A stretch of DNA of 64,000 nt from the NCBI RefSeq assembly GCF_000743945.1, contig NZ_CP009238.1, forward strand, positions 1,426,001 to 1,490,000. Direction: 5' to 3'. Positions 1-9,400 of the stretch are shown here, one piece after another. The stretch comes from Basilea psittacipulmonis DSM 24701. Its GTDB lineage: Bacteria > Pseudomonadota > Gammaproteobacteria > Burkholderiales > Burkholderiaceae_B. Every line of letters begins with the position of its first letter. The stretch's first letter is position 1. Made by a program: the position numbers and the translations under genes. The notes beneath the pieces are model-generated. The model saw nothing but the letters and a program-made list of their open reading frames with translations. It had not been told where the DNA came from and did not search any database.

Positions 1-680
1 GCTCTTTGTTCATGTGCATACAACCAGCCTGCAATCCCTGCCAACACCGCAGAGAACACAAACGCGACTAATTTATAATGAAATAAGTTCACCCCGAACG
101 ATGATGCCATTCCCGATTTATTAGGCAAAGAACGAATGGCCCTACCATTGCGAGAATTCAGTAAATTTCTGCTTACCCAGATAGCCAACAATACAAATAA
201 GCAAATCAATACATAGTTGTAACGAGCGGATAACAAGGATATTCCAAAGAACTCAATCGGAGGCAGTCCACTTAATCCATCATGTCCGCCTAAAAAAGAC
301 ATATTGCCGTACAAGTAATAAAACACCAGACACACCGCGATCGTGCCTAATGCCAAATAATGACCTGATAATCTTAACGTGATTTGTCCCAATAACCAAG
401 CGATTAAAAAACTAATGATCACGGCGGCCAACAAGCCTATCCAAGGTGAAAGCCCATAGGCAGTCGTTAAATAAGCACTTGCATACGCCCCCAAACCTAC
501 AAACGTCGCCTGTCCAAAAGAGGTCAACCCTGCTACCCCCGTCAAAATCACTAAACCGATGACGACTAAACTTGAGATACCGATGCTGTTTAATAAATTA
601 ATCCAAAACTCTGGAATCTGCGGAAACAAAGGCAATACTAAAATCAGAAGAACAAATGTTATCGTTAAAATTCGTTTCAT
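1..680 (-). CDS. livM: LivM-type ABC transporter permease (partial, 3' end off window)
   Basis: The frame opens with ATG at 680 and runs without a stop to base 1, giving about 226 codons. It starts MKRILTITFVLL and is strongly hydrophobic. It contains GLTSFGQATFVGLGAYASAY and RLSGHYLALGTIA, both typical of the LivM family (inner-membrane permease of branched-chain amino acid importers). The ATG follows the livH stop codon with no gap, so the two are almost certainly co-translated. In related betaproteobacteria this permease is often fused to, or followed by, the LivG ATPase; that part would lie before base 1. The substrate cannot be read from sequence. Confidence 0.9.
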   Translation of the reverse strand, partial: MKRILTITFVLLILVLPLFPQIPEFWINLLNSIGISSLVVIGLVILTGVAGLTSFGQATFVGLGAYASAYLTTAYGLSPWIGLLAAVIISFLIAWLLGQITLRLSGHYLALGTIAVCLVFYYLYGNMSFLGGHDGLSGLPPIEFFGISLLSARYNYVLICLFVLLAIWVSRNLLNSRNGRAIRSLPNKSGMASSFGVNLFHYKLVAFVFSAVLAGIAGWLYAHEQR

Positions 681-1721
681 TTATTCATCCTCGCTATGTT
701 TTTTGTTTGTTATCGATAAAATCAATAACACAGGAATAATCACTCCAAAGACAATGACTTCTTTATAATCACTGGCCCAGAATGTACTAAAAGCCTCTAC
801 TATTCCTACTAAAATCGCACTCGTGGCAGCCACAACATAGCTTGCTAATCCACCAATAATGGCCCCCACAAAGCCTTTCAGACCAATCATAAAACCAGTC
901 TGATAATCAATCGTCACAAAAGACACTAACATAATGCCCGATATCACACCGATTAAAGAGGCCAAAAAGAAACTTAATCGTCCAGACATCGAGGTACTAA
1001 TGCCTACCAATCTTGCCCCCGTTCTATTTACCGCAGTGGCTCGCAATGCCTTACCATATAATGTTTTGCGGAAAAATAAAGACAAAGAAAGGATGATCAA
1101 CACGGTCATGCCGATCACGAATAATGATTGATACGTCCAAGTTAAACCAAACACCTCTACTTCACCTGAGAAAAAAGGTGTAGAAACCAAGGTTCCCTCT
1201 GGACCAAACATAATCAACCCTGTACCTACAAAAGCAAAGTGAACCGCAATACTCACGATTAACAGTGTTAATAGGGATTGATCCGCGACGGGTTCATAAA
1301 CCAAACGATAAATCATCGGCCCCATAGGAACGACAATTAAAATCGTTAATAATGCTTTGATCCAAATAGAGGGATCCATGGCTAATATCCAAGGCGTGCA
1401 AAAAATTAAACATAATGGATAGACGATATTCCCCAACAAAGGCCATAACATTAGTTTTAAAGGCTTACCTTTAAAATAAATAGGCAAGCCTTTTAAAAAT
1501 AAAATGACCCCCAGAAATAAAGGAATATATCGAATCACGGGCACTTGGGCCTGCATCATCGAAGCAAAGGTCAATGCACCAAAACTTAGGAATTCTCCTT
1601 GGGCGATAAAAACGACTCGAGTAACGGTAAACACAAGCACCAATGCTAGTGCCATTAATGCGTAAATAACGCCCGTCGTCAGACCATCTTGTAATAAAAT
1701 TTTTGCGATTGACCAATCCAT
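681..1721 (-). CDS. livH: LivH-type ABC transporter permease
   Basis: A 346-residue integral membrane protein of the LivH family, the second permease of a branched-chain amino acid type ABC importer. Recognisable family segments are the N-terminal GVIYALMALALVLVFTVTRV and the C-terminal GLKGFVGAIIGGLASY. It is longer than E. coli LivH because of extra hydrophobic sequence around residues 50-110. This is usual, as I recall, for one betaproteobacterial subgroup and is not a frameshift. It lies 40 bp downstream of the binding-protein gene and abuts livM. No strong ribosome binding site is visible before the ATG at 1721. Confidence 0.93.
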   Translation of the reverse strand: MDWSIAKILLQDGLTTGVIYALMALALVLVFTVTRVVFIAQGEFLSFGALTFASMMQAQVPVIRYIPLFLGVILFLKGLPIYFKGKPLKLMLWPLLGNIVYPLCLIFCTPWILAMDPSIWIKALLTILIVVPMGPMIYRLVYEPVADQSLLTLLIVSIAVHFAFVGTGLIMFGPEGTLVSTPFFSGEVEVFGLTWTYQSLFVIGMTVLIILSLSLFFRKTLYGKALRATAVNRTGARLVGISTSMSGRLSFFLASLIGVISGIMLVSFVTIDYQTGFMIGLKGFVGAIIGGLASYVVAATSAILVGIVEAFSTFWASDYKEVIVFGVIIPVLLILSITNKKHSEDE

Positions 1722-1761
1722 TCTTGCACACTATTGGGAGATAAACAAAAATTATAAAAGA

Positions 1762-2943
1762 TTAATTTAAGTCGGGATCTAAAAACCACTGACCGTCTTT
1801 AATCTTAACAACCACACGCGAACGTTTGTCTAAACCATTATGATCGCTTGCACTAATGTTAAAGACACCGTCCACGCCTACGACGTTTTGAGTGTTCTCA
1901 AGTGCTTGTCTAAGTGCTTCACGAAACTCATCTGTACCAGGTTTGGCACCCGTTTCCAGTGCTTTAGGAATCGCATTATTCAACAATAACGCCGCATCCC
2001 ATGTATGAGCCCCGAAGAAACTCGCTGTACCTGCACCAAATTTATCTTCATATTGGTGTTTATAATTTAAAGAACTTTCTTTTAATACATGATCGTCAGG
2101 CAACTGATCCACCACACCTAATGGACCCATTGGCAAAATCACGCCTTCACAGGCATTGCCACATACCTTTAAAAATTCTGTGTTTGCTGATCCGTGTGTG
2201 TGGAAAATCGTACCTTTGAACCCTCTTTGACGAATTTCACGCGTGGGCAAAGCACCTGGCGTTCCTGCGGTGGCCACTAAAATCGCATCAGGTTTTTTCA
2301 TCAATAGTTTCAATACTTGTCCAGTGACACTCGTATCGTTTCGTGCAAACTTCTGCACATCCACTAATTCAATCCCAGAGTTAGGCAATACTTTATGAAT
2401 TTCAGCTAACCAACCCTCACCATAAGCATCTGCAAAGCCGATAAATCCAAGTTTTTTGATCCCTAATTTTTGGGCCGTTTCAATCACCGCTTTTGCCATT
2501 TCTAAATCATTTGGACTCGTCTTAAACACCCAGTATCTGGCCTCATCCAAAGGTTCAACCACCATACTATTTCCTGCAACCGAAACGAGAGGAATTTTTT
2601 TCTCAGCAGCAACATCAATCATCGCTAAGGTGGCTGGTGTGGTCGTGCTACCAATCATCGCACTCACATTATTCTCACTGATTAACTTACGCATATTGCG
2701 AACCGCTTTAGTGGGATCACTTCCATCATCTAAAACGACGTAATTCACGTTCACTGGGCCGATTTTTGTATCCACTACTTGAAAAGTATTGGCTTCTGGA
2801 ATCCCTAAAGAGGCGGCTGGACCTGTTTGGGCAAGACTCACGCCGATATTTACCGTATTCGCTTCATTCGCCAACACCGTCTGAGAAAGCCCTAAACATG
2901 CGACTGTCCCCATCACAGAAAATATTTTTTTTAATGCGACCAT
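1762..2943 (-). CDS. ABC transporter substrate-binding protein, branched-chain amino acid (LivK-like) type
   Basis: A periplasmic binding protein of the Leu/Ile/Val receptor family and first gene of the operon with livH and livM. The ATG at 2943 is preferred over a GTG two codons upstream because AGGAG lies 7 nt before it. The N-terminus (VALKKIFSVMGTVACLGLSQTVLANEA) is a Sec signal peptide with likely cleavage after VLA. The mature protein has the type-I periplasmic fold pattern: IGVSLAQTGPAASLG near the start, MIGSTTTPATLAM, and HTHGSANTEF. The ligand may be an amino acid, amide or aromatic compound. The gene is divergent from yciB over a 63-bp gap that should hold both promoters. Confidence 0.92.
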   Translation of the reverse strand: MVALKKIFSVMGTVACLGLSQTVLANEANTVNIGVSLAQTGPAASLGIPEANTFQVVDTKIGPVNVNYVVLDDGSDPTKAVRNMRKLISENNVSAMIGSTTTPATLAMIDVAAEKKIPLVSVAGNSMVVEPLDEARYWVFKTSPNDLEMAKAVIETAQKLGIKKLGFIGFADAYGEGWLAEIHKVLPNSGIELVDVQKFARNDTSVTGQVLKLLMKKPDAILVATAGTPGALPTREIRQRGFKGTIFHTHGSANTEFLKVCGNACEGVILPMGPLGVVDQLPDDHVLKESSLNYKHQYEDKFGAGTASFFGAHTWDAALLLNNAIPKALETGAKPGTDEFREALRQALENTQNVVGVDGVFNISASDHNGLDKRSRVVVKIKDGQWFLDPDLN

Positions 2944-3006
2944 AAACACTCTCCTATAAAACTCTAGTATGATAACACTTTAAATCCAACTCTTACGTTT
3001 CTACTT

Positions 3007-3558
3007 ATGCAAAAAATAATTTTCGATTTCATCCCTTTATTATTATTTTTTATCGCCTACAAATTTTATGATATTTATGTTGCCACTGGGGTTGCAATCG
3101 TTGCCAGTGTTGCTCAAATCCTTTATTTGATCATCAAAAAACGTGAGATCAAAGCCATCAACTATATCAATCTCTTTGTTATTGTGGTGTTCGGTGGACT
3201 AACGATTGCCTTACATGACGATACATTTATCAAGCTCAAACCTAGTATTCTCTATGGTTTATTTGCCATCATCTTATTGGCATCAAAATGGTTTTGGAAT
3301 AAAAATTTAATCACTTATCTTTTAAAAGCAGAAATTAGCTTGCCCGATCAAGTATGGAACAAACTCTTATACATGTGGGCAGGTTTTCTTGTCTTTATGA
3401 GTGTCTTAAATATATACGTTGCTTTTTCAGGTCACTTTACAGAAGAACAGTGGGTATCATTTAAAGCATTTGGTAGCACCGTATTATTAATCATCTTTGC
3501 GATTATTCAATCTGTGTTTTTAGCCAAATATATTAAAGATCAAGATCACGCGAAATAA
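3007..3558 (+). CDS. yciB: Inner-membrane septation protein A (YciB/IspZ family)
   Basis: A 183-residue polytopic membrane protein with five or six hydrophobic segments, of normal family length. It starts QKIIFDFIPLLLFFIAYKFYDIYVATGV and contains KPSILYGLF and NKLLYMWAGFLVFMSVLNIYVAF, the conserved features of YciB. The family takes part in cell-envelope and division functions in Gram-negative bacteria. In several betaproteobacteria yciB is, as I recall, close to bolA and a PpiC foldase. Here those genes lie nearly 30 kb away (29.8-32.6 kb), so the cluster is split. Confidence 0.93.
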   Translation: MQKIIFDFIPLLLFFIAYKFYDIYVATGVAIVASVAQILYLIIKKREIKAINYINLFVIVVFGGLTIALHDDTFIKLKPSILYGLFAIILLASKWFWNKNLITYLLKAEISLPDQVWNKLLYMWAGFLVFMSVLNIYVAFSGHFTEEQWVSFKAFGSTVLLIIFAIIQSVFLAKYIKDQDHAK

Positions 3559-3593
3559 CTATTACCTAAAGACGAACCTTACCCACGCATATA

Positions 3594-3625
3594 AAAAAAG
3601 ACGGTAGCTCATTCTACCGTCTTTT
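3594..3625. terminator. Bidirectional rho-independent terminator between yciB and doxX
   Basis: An 11-bp perfect stem (AAAGACGGTAG at 3597-3607, CTACCGTCTTT at 3614-3624) encloses a 6-nt loop. An A-run lies before the stem and a T-run after it, so it can end yciB on the plus strand and doxX on the minus strand. Confidence 0.88.
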
Positions 3626-3646
3626 GTGTTTATAAAAACATCAGAA

Positions 3647-4042
3647 TTATTTGATGCGGATTTTCAAAACATGATCCAAGGAAATAGGACCTGAACCAGC
3701 AAGGAAAATATAGAAGAAAATCAAGCAAAACAACATCGCTGCTTCACCGCCATTGGCCACAGGCAGTAGCCAATTTTTTGCTGATGCATGCACAAAGAAA
3801 TAAGCATACGCCATTTGACCTGATAATAAAAATGCCCAAGGGCGAGAGAACAAGCCTAAAATTAGGAATGCACCCCCTACAATCTCCAATACACCTGCAA
3901 ACCAGAAAATACTTAAAAATTCAGGTGTGCCACCCATCGAAGTAGGCCATCCAAAGAATTTAGAGGTACCATGTAATAAAAATGCCCATGCGACTAAAAT
4001 TCGTAGGACAGATAAAAAAACAGGTCGGAAAGAATTAAACAT
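3647..4042 (-). CDS. DoxX family membrane protein
   Basis: A 131-residue protein with four hydrophobic segments. The family pattern is clear: LRILVAWAFLLHGTSKFFGW near the N-terminus, then FAGVLEIVGGAFLILGLFSRPWAFLL and FFVHA. DoxX-family proteins are small inner-membrane proteins, some linked to quinone or redox functions; the exact role here is unknown. GGAG sits a few bases before the ATG at 4042. The gene is flanked by terminators on both sides and appears monocistronic. Confidence 0.88.
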   Translation of the reverse strand: MFNSFRPVFLSVLRILVAWAFLLHGTSKFFGWPTSMGGTPEFLSIFWFAGVLEIVGGAFLILGLFSRPWAFLLSGQMAYAYFFVHASAKNWLLPVANGGEAAMLFCLIFFYIFLAGSGPISLDHVLKIRIK

Positions 4043-4104
4043 ATCAACTCCAAAAGTTTTTAATCAATAAAATGAACTTCTTTCTTATTAGACTGCATGA
4101 ATTA

Positions 4105-4139
4105 AAAAAGTTTCTTTAGAAAAACTAAAGAAACTTTTT
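4105..4139 (-). terminator. Rho-independent terminator after purM
   Basis: A 15-bp perfect stem (4105-4119 with 4125-4139) with a 5-nt loop, A/T-rich at the base. On the minus strand it directly follows the purM stop codon and precedes doxX. Confidence 0.85.
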
Positions 4140-4156
4140 GGTTTTATTAAAGAAAC

Positions 4157-5332
4157 TTAGAAATATTTGGTATAAATTTCAGATTTACCTTTGTGTTTAA
4201 CCAAAACCTCATTATGTCCCTCTTCGCAAGGCTCGATGAACCCAATCACCTGTGCTTTGATATTAAATGAGGTAGCTATATCAATAATCGTTTGGGCATG
4301 TTGAGATGCCACATATAACTCTAATCTTTGGCCACAATTAAAGATTGTCCATAATTCTCTGTCTGAAATATCCTTTCCTTGACGGATAAGATCAAAGATA
4401 AACGGCAATTCAAATATATTATCTTTTACATAACGCACGCCACGACCAAAATTGACGGATTTGCTCAAACCACCGCCTGTATTATGAATGATGGCACGGA
4501 TTTCTGGACGCAACTCATCAAACACTTTTTTCATAACAGGTAAAAACGTGCGTGTTGGCGATAATAATAATTCTGAAATCGTGCGTCCTACTTGTGGCAT
4601 AAACTGATCAAGCTTGTATTGACCGTTATATACCGTCGCCTTATCCAAAGAATCAGAAAAACTTTCTGGATATTTGTCGGCATAATATTTAGAAAGAATT
4701 TCATGACGAGCAACGGTAAACCCATTAGAACCCAAACCCGAGTTATAAGCTGATTCATAGCTGGCTTGTCCATCCGAAGCCAATGCCACAATCACCGTTT
4801 CTTTCTTAGGATCAATTCGTCCTGCTTCAATAAAATCTGATTTTTTTATTTTACTGTAGGCCGTCGAGTCAACGATCACCGTGTTGACTAAATCTCCTAC
4901 ATCTGCTGTTTCGCCACCACATAGCTGAATATTCACGCCATACTGGCTCATCTCATCGCAAAACTGCTGATAGCCTCTCATGATGGCCGTTAGTACTTCT
5001 TGTGGGATACGCTTTGCGTTACGACCGATGGTATTACTCACGACAAACTGATCGACCAATCCAACACACAACATATCATCGGTGTTCATGACGATAGAAT
5101 CCACTGCAATCCCCTCAAATACTTTGGGATTACCTGTTTCTTTATAATCCAAATAAGCAATAATCGCTTTAGTACCCGCTCCATCTGCATGTAGTAGATG
5201 AAAGTATTCATCCCCCATATCAACCGCCTGACAAAACGCATTGCCCGCCGCAGAGGGTTTCATTACCTTAATCGCAGCATGCACTTCTTCTTTAGCGGCC
5301 GATACGCCGTAACTTTTATAAATATCAGACAT
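4157..5332 (-). CDS. purM: Phosphoribosylformylglycinamidine cyclo-ligase (AIR synthase), long Bacteroidota-like type
   Basis: PurM converts FGAM and ATP to aminoimidazole ribotide in purine synthesis, in the cytoplasm. The ATG at 5332 is preferred over the upstream TTG because AGGGA lies about 6 nt before it, giving 391 residues. Family motifs include HADGAGTKAIIAYL, GIAVDSIVMNTDDMLCVG, CGGETADVGDLV and SPTRTFLPV. Length and wording differ from the usual 345-350 residue proteobacterial PurM. By my recall they match the Bacteroidota form, which starts with RGVSASKEDVHNAI and has HADGAGTKSSLAY; compare YGVSAAKEEVHAAI here. It lies 39 bp after an AI-2E permease gene in the same direction. Function is likely normal; ancestry looks foreign. 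Confidence 0.93.
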   Translation of the reverse strand: MSDIYKSYGVSAAKEEVHAAIKVMKPSAAGNAFCQAVDMGDEYFHLLHADGAGTKAIIAYLDYKETGNPKVFEGIAVDSIVMNTDDMLCVGLVDQFVVSNTIGRNAKRIPQEVLTAIMRGYQQFCDEMSQYGVNIQLCGGETADVGDLVNTVIVDSTAYSKIKKSDFIEAGRIDPKKETVIVALASDGQASYESAYNSGLGSNGFTVARHEILSKYYADKYPESFSDSLDKATVYNGQYKLDQFMPQVGRTISELLLSPTRTFLPVMKKVFDELRPEIRAIIHNTGGGLSKSVNFGRGVRYVKDNIFELPFIFDLIRQGKDISDRELWTIFNCGQRLELYVASQHAQTIIDIATSFNIKAQVIGFIEPCEEGHNEVLVKHKGKSEIYTKYF

Positions 5333-5371
5333 GTTCAATCCCTAAAAAAATTTAGCACCATTATAAACGAT

Positions 5372-6424
5372 TCATGGTGATTCCGAATAGCTGGAAAGTA
5401 GCTCCCACAAAACTAAAAACAAGGCGGCAATCAATGGACCAAGCACCAAACCATCAATCCCAAATAAAGCCAGTCCCCCCAATGTTGAAATCAACACTAA
5501 ATAATCAGGCAACCTTGTGCTTTTGCCCACCAAAATAGGACGTAAAAAATTATCGGCCAATCCCATCACCACTACTCCCCATAGCAGTAAGACCACGCCA
5601 CTTATATAGTCACCCACCGCTAATAAATACACCGAAGTTGGCAACCAAACAATCGCACTTCCAATAGCAGGTAACAAGGATAAAAACGCCATAACGACTG
5701 TCCACAACAAAGGGTTATTAATCCCCAACATCCAAAATATCGCACCACCCAATATCCCTTGAATCAAAGCGATCAGAAAATTACCTTTCACGGTTGCTTT
5801 TGATACGGCTGTGAACTTTTTAAATAATCTTAATTTTTCTTCATTGCCCAAAGGAACGGCTGTAGCAATGTTTTGGAATATCTTGCGTCCATCGCGTAAA
5901 AAGAAAAAAAGCAAATACAACATAATTCCTAAAGACACGACGACACTAAAGGTATCGCTACCGATGGAAACCGCTTGGCTGGCCATATACCCGCTCGTTT
6001 TCGTGGCTAATTGGCGTAACTTATCTTGGATATGCGAGACATCTTCCCATCCATTATCATGTAACCAATGCTGCACACTATCAGGTAAGGCCTGAAAAAT
6101 CGCGCTTAAATAAGCACCAATATTAATTTGTCCAGATAAAATATTTTGATAAAAAGAAACGACTTCTTTTGTCAACGCGGCCATCAATAAAGACAAGGGA
6201 ATCAAGGCGATCAATATAATCAATAACTCTGTCAATAAGGCACTGATCGTCGGTTTTTTAATTCGTCTTTCTATGTAAATATAAGCTGGTCTAAAAATTA
6301 ACGCCAAAATCACTGCCCATAAAATCGCACTAAAATAAGGCTTAATAAGCATGAAAAAAGCAAGACTGACCGCTGCTAATAAAAACAAAAACACATAATA
6401 TTGAAAAGATGTTGACGACTTCAT
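5372..6424 (-). CDS. AI-2E family (PerM/YdiK-like) membrane protein
   Basis: A 350-residue polytopic inner-membrane protein of the AI-2E transporter/permease superfamily. It has paired N-terminal hydrophobic segments, a soluble middle part, and a C-terminal block with LLPAIGSAIVWLPTSVYLL and LVLISTLGGLALFGIDGLVLGP, the conserved family end. The ATG at 6424 (MKSSTSF) is preferred over upstream TTG or ATG choices because the hydrophobic region starts soon after it and AGGGG lies upstream. Transport substrates differ within the family (autoinducer, sodium/proton, unknown). It probably shares a transcript with purM. A second, only distantly similar paralogue is at 51365-52441. Confidence 0.87.
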   Translation of the reverse strand: MKSSTSFQYYVFLFLLAAVSLAFFMLIKPYFSAILWAVILALIFRPAYIYIERRIKKPTISALLTELLIILIALIPLSLLMAALTKEVVSFYQNILSGQINIGAYLSAIFQALPDSVQHWLHDNGWEDVSHIQDKLRQLATKTSGYMASQAVSIGSDTFSVVVSLGIMLYLLFFFLRDGRKIFQNIATAVPLGNEEKLRLFKKFTAVSKATVKGNFLIALIQGILGGAIFWMLGINNPLLWTVVMAFLSLLPAIGSAIVWLPTSVYLLAVGDYISGVVLLLWGVVVMGLADNFLRPILVGKSTRLPDYLVLISTLGGLALFGIDGLVLGPLIAALFLVLWELLSSYSESP

Positions 6425-6587
6425 CTCTTTGACCCCTAGCATTCGCAAACGTTTTATATTCTACCTTATTTACCCTTTTCTCATCATGACACCATAAGGC
6501 ATAAATCAAGAAAAAAATCACGACAAAGATAGAAAATATCACATGATTCGCTTATACTAAAATCAACGAGACAAAAAGGTGATGAAC

Positions 6588-7184
6588 ATGACTCGACGAT
6601 TTAAATATATTAGTGCCATCAGTTTACTCACTAGCGTACTGGTGGGATGTGCAGGCACACCCAAAGGCCCACCTAAAAATCCTGAAAATCTCTGCGATAT
6701 TTTTAAAGAATTCCCCTCTTGGTATCAAGCCGCCAAACTTTCACAGGATCGTTGGGGAACCCCTATGCACGTTAGCATGTCGATCATGTATCAAGAATCG
6801 AGTTACCGACACAATGCCAAACCACCTATGAAATATTTTTTGTGGGTTATTCCAGTTGGACGCGGATCTTCTGCATATGGCTATTCCCAAGCTCAAGACG
6901 ATTCTTGGCGCGAGTATGAAAACGCCATGAATAAATCTCGCGATCGTGAAGAATTTACACACGCGATTGATTTTATTGCTTGGTATGTCAATCGAAACTA
7001 CGCTCGAAATAAAGTCTCAAAATGGGATGCTTACAAACAGTATCTTGCCTATCATGAGGGAATGGGAGGTTATGCAAGAGGCACCTATCGCCAAAAACAA
7101 TGGCTGTTGAATATTGCCAAACGCGTTGATCAGCGTGCTAAACAATACGGTGCCCAACTCAGACAATGTAACCATATTAAGTAA
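6588..7184 (+). CDS. Lipoprotein with lytic transglycosylase (SLT-like) domain
   Basis: The ATG at 6588 is chosen because AAAGG sits about 8 nt upstream; the GTG and ATG just before it are too close. The N-terminus is a lipoprotein signal (RRFKYISAISLLTSVLVGCAG) with lipobox LVGC, so the product is probably lipid-anchored. The segment HVSMSIMYQESSYRHNA has the SLT-type catalytic glutamate in a QESSYR context, followed by SSAYGYSQAQ. This indicates a small peptidoglycan lytic transglycosylase or a close relative. It is short, about 199 residues. The gene appears monocistronic; it starts 163 bp from the divergent permease gene. Confidence 0.82.
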   Translation: MTRRFKYISAISLLTSVLVGCAGTPKGPPKNPENLCDIFKEFPSWYQAAKLSQDRWGTPMHVSMSIMYQESSYRHNAKPPMKYFLWVIPVGRGSSAYGYSQAQDDSWREYENAMNKSRDREEFTHAIDFIAWYVNRNYARNKVSKWDAYKQYLAYHEGMGGYARGTYRQKQWLLNIAKRVDQRAKQYGAQLRQCNHIK

Positions 7185-7192
7185 CATCTATT

Positions 7193-7235
7193 AATGAGGA
7201 CTCACTGTTTAAGCCATTTAACAGTCGTCCTCATT
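7193..7235 (+). terminator. Hairpin after the SLT lipoprotein gene (possible terminator)
   Basis: AATGAGGAC (7193-7201) pairs with GTCCTCATT (7227-7235), with a shorter inner stem CTGTT/AACAG. It lies 8 bp past the stop codon. There is no strong T-run after it, so termination is uncertain. The rest of the gap to dapD (to about 7380) shows nothing I recognise. Confidence 0.5.
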
Positions 7236-7387
7236 CATCCATTTTCATCCACTGACCTATCTACATTTCCTAAAGTTTTCAACCCTTTGATTCAATCAAC
7301 GGTCTGAAAACAAGTTTCTTTAAAGAACCTCTTTCATCAGCATTTTGTTGGCCCCATCCTACTATTCAGCACCATCGGTAAGTACGT

Positions 7388-7393
7388 TATAAT
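7388..7393 (+). promoter_or_regulatory. Probable -10 element of the dapD operon
   Basis: A perfect TATAAT lies 33 bp upstream of the dapD ATG. No convincing -35 box stands 17 bp further upstream, so only the -10 is claimed. Confidence 0.5.
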
Positions 7394-7426
7394 AGGCAGA
7401 TTTAAAGATAAAAAGGATAGCTGAAT

Positions 7427-8248
7427 ATGTCGATGGCTTTGCAACAAACAATTGAACAAGCATGGGAAGATCGTGCCCAAATTTCTCCTGATAACTGTCC
7501 TGCCGATATTCGTGAGGCGATTGAAACCGTATTAAGTGATTTAGATAAAGGCGTTGTTCGTGTCGCTGAGAAACTAAACGGTGAATGGCATACTCATCAG
7601 TGGGTCAAAAAAGCGGTATTACTGTCTTTCCGCATTAATCATAATCGTGTCATGAACCATGCACCTATGCAGTTTTTTGACAAAGTACCTTTAAAATTCC
7701 AAGACTATCAAGAACAAGATTTCCAAAATGCAGGCTTTAGAGTCGTGCCACACGCTATTGCTCGTCGTGGTTCATACATTGGCAAAAACGTTGTTTTAAT
7801 GCCTTCATACGTGAACATTGGTGCTTATGTCGATGACGGCACAATGGTGGATACTTGGGCAACAGTCGGTTCATGTGCTCAGATTGGTAAAAACGTGCAT
7901 TTATCAGGCGGTGTCGGTATCGGCGGTGTATTAGAACCTTTACAAGCCAACCCCACTATCATTGAAGATAACTGTTTTATCGGGGCTCGTTCTGAAATCG
8001 TAGAAGGTGTCATCGTAGAAGAAAACTCGGTGCTTTCAATGGGTGTTTATCTCTCTCAAAGCACAAAAATTCTAAATCGCGAAACTGGCGAGATTAGCTA
8101 TGGTCGCATTCCATCTGGTTCAGTTGTCGTCCCCGGTTCGCTACCCTCTAAAGACGGCTCACATAGCTTATATTGTGCGGTTATCGTAAAAAGAGTAGAT
8201 GCACAAACCCGTTCAAAAACTAGTATTAACGATTTACTTCGCGATTAA
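7427..8248 (+). CDS. dapD: 2,3,4,5-tetrahydropyridine-2,6-dicarboxylate N-succinyltransferase
   Basis: DapD transfers succinyl from succinyl-CoA to tetrahydrodipicolinate in the succinylase branch of lysine/diaminopimelate synthesis. The 273 residues match the family length. The N-terminal helical part ([15 protein letters not shown]) is followed by a left-handed beta-helix made of hexapeptide repeats ([42 protein letters not shown]). AAGGAT lies upstream of the ATG at 7427. It is first in an operon with dapE 2 bp downstream, so steps 1 and 3 of the branch are made together; dapC is not in the window. Confidence 0.97.
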   Translation: MSMALQQTIEQAWEDRAQISPDNCPADIREAIETVLSDLDKGVVRVAEKLNGEWHTHQWVKKAVLLSFRINHNRVMNHAPMQFFDKVPLKFQDYQEQDFQNAGFRVVPHAIARRGSYIGKNVVLMPSYVNIGAYVDDGTMVDTWATVGSCAQIGKNVHLSGGVGIGGVLEPLQANPTIIEDNCFIGARSEIVEGVIVEENSVLSMGVYLSQSTKILNRETGEISYGRIPSGSVVVPGSLPSKDGSHSLYCAVIVKRVDAQTRSKTSINDLLRD

Positions 8249-8250
8249 CT

Positions 8251-9390
8251 ATGGAAAATCAAGCCACCCTAACCCTAGCCAAAGAGCTAATTTCACGCCC
8301 CTCTATCACACCAGATGACAAAGGGTGCCAAGAACTTATTGCACAATACCTAGAGCCATTAGGGTTCAAGGCTGAATCCATGAAATTTGAAGAAGTTGAT
8401 AATCTTTGGATAAGTCATGGCAGTAGTGAACATGGTCCTTGTTTAGTTTTTGCTGGACATACCGATGTCGTACCAACAGGACCTGCCGAGAAATGGTCAC
8501 ACCCACCTTTTCAACCCACTCTTTCAGAGGGTAAGTTATTTGGGCGTGGGGCCGCTGATATGAAAACATCTATTGCTGCCATGACTCAAGCCGCTCATGA
8601 ATTTGTGGCCCAATTTCCTCATCACAAAGGTAAATTGGCTTTGCTCATTACATCTGATGAAGAAGGTCCCTCCATCCATGGCACGGTCAAAGTTTGCGAA
8701 GTACTAAAAGACAGACAGGAGAGACTAGATTATTGTGTCGTGGGCGAACCCTCTTGCAGTCAACATCTTGGAGATACCATTAAAAATGGTCGTCGAGGAT
8801 CGTTGAGTGGCAAATTAACCATCATTGGCAAACAAGGACATGTTGCCTATCCTCACTTAGCCAAAAATCCTATTCATCTCGCTGCACCCGCTATTGCAGA
8901 ACTTGTACAAGAAGAATGGGATCAGGGTAATGATTTTTTCCCACCCACGTCCATGCAAATCTCAAACTATCACGCTGGCACGGGAGCAACCAATGTCATT
9001 CCCGATCAAGCCGTGTTGGATTTTAATTTTCGTTTCTCCACAGAAAGCACACCTGATAGTCTGAAAAAACGTGTATTAGCCATTCTTGACAAACATCATT
9101 TGAACTATGATATTCAATGGACGTTAAGTGGTGAACCTTTTTTAACAGCACCTGCTGAATTAAGTCAAGCGGCTATTCATGCTATCAAAAGTATCACAGG
9201 CATCACGCCTACTTTATCGACAACAGGTGGCACATCAGATGGTCGTTTTATCGCTAAGATATGCCCGCAAGTCATCGAATTTGGACCTTGTAATGCGACG
9301 ATTCATCAGATTGACGAGCATATTGCTTTGACAGATATTGAGCCTTTAAAAAATATTTATCTTAGCATCATGAAACAATTATTGTTATAA
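8251..9390 (+). CDS. dapE: Succinyl-diaminopimelate desuccinylase
   Basis: A metal-dependent M20-family hydrolase that removes succinate from N-succinyl-LL-diaminopimelate. It has 379 residues, normal length. Metal ligands are visible in [12 protein letters not shown] (His), [10 protein letters not shown] (Asp) and the SDEEGPS segment (Glu pair). Near the C-terminus, [13 protein letters not shown] is the conserved DapE segment. The gene starts 2 bp after dapD, indicating translational coupling, and is 10 bp before prmB. Confidence 0.97.
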   Translation: MENQATLTLAKELISRPSITPDDKGCQELIAQYLEPLGFKAESMKFEEVDNLWISHGSSEHGPCLVFAGHTDVVPTGPAEKWSHPPFQPTLSEGKLFGRGAADMKTSIAAMTQAAHEFVAQFPHHKGKLALLITSDEEGPSIHGTVKVCEVLKDRQERLDYCVVGEPSCSQHLGDTIKNGRRGSLSGKLTIIGKQGHVAYPHLAKNPIHLAAPAIAELVQEEWDQGNDFFPPTSMQISNYHAGTGATNVIPDQAVLDFNFRFSTESTPDSLKKRVLAILDKHHLNYDIQWTLSGEPFLTAPAELSQAAIHAIKSITGITPTLSTTGGTSDGRFIAKICPQVIEFGPCNATIHQIDEHIALTDIEPLKNIYLSIMKQLLL

Positions 9391-9400
9391 GAGACGCACT

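Noticed and set aside
681..1721. Extra length of LivH compared with E. coli as a possible insertion
   Set aside because: From memory, betaproteobacterial LivH proteins of this subgroup share the longer hydrophobic N-terminal region, so it is probably normal.
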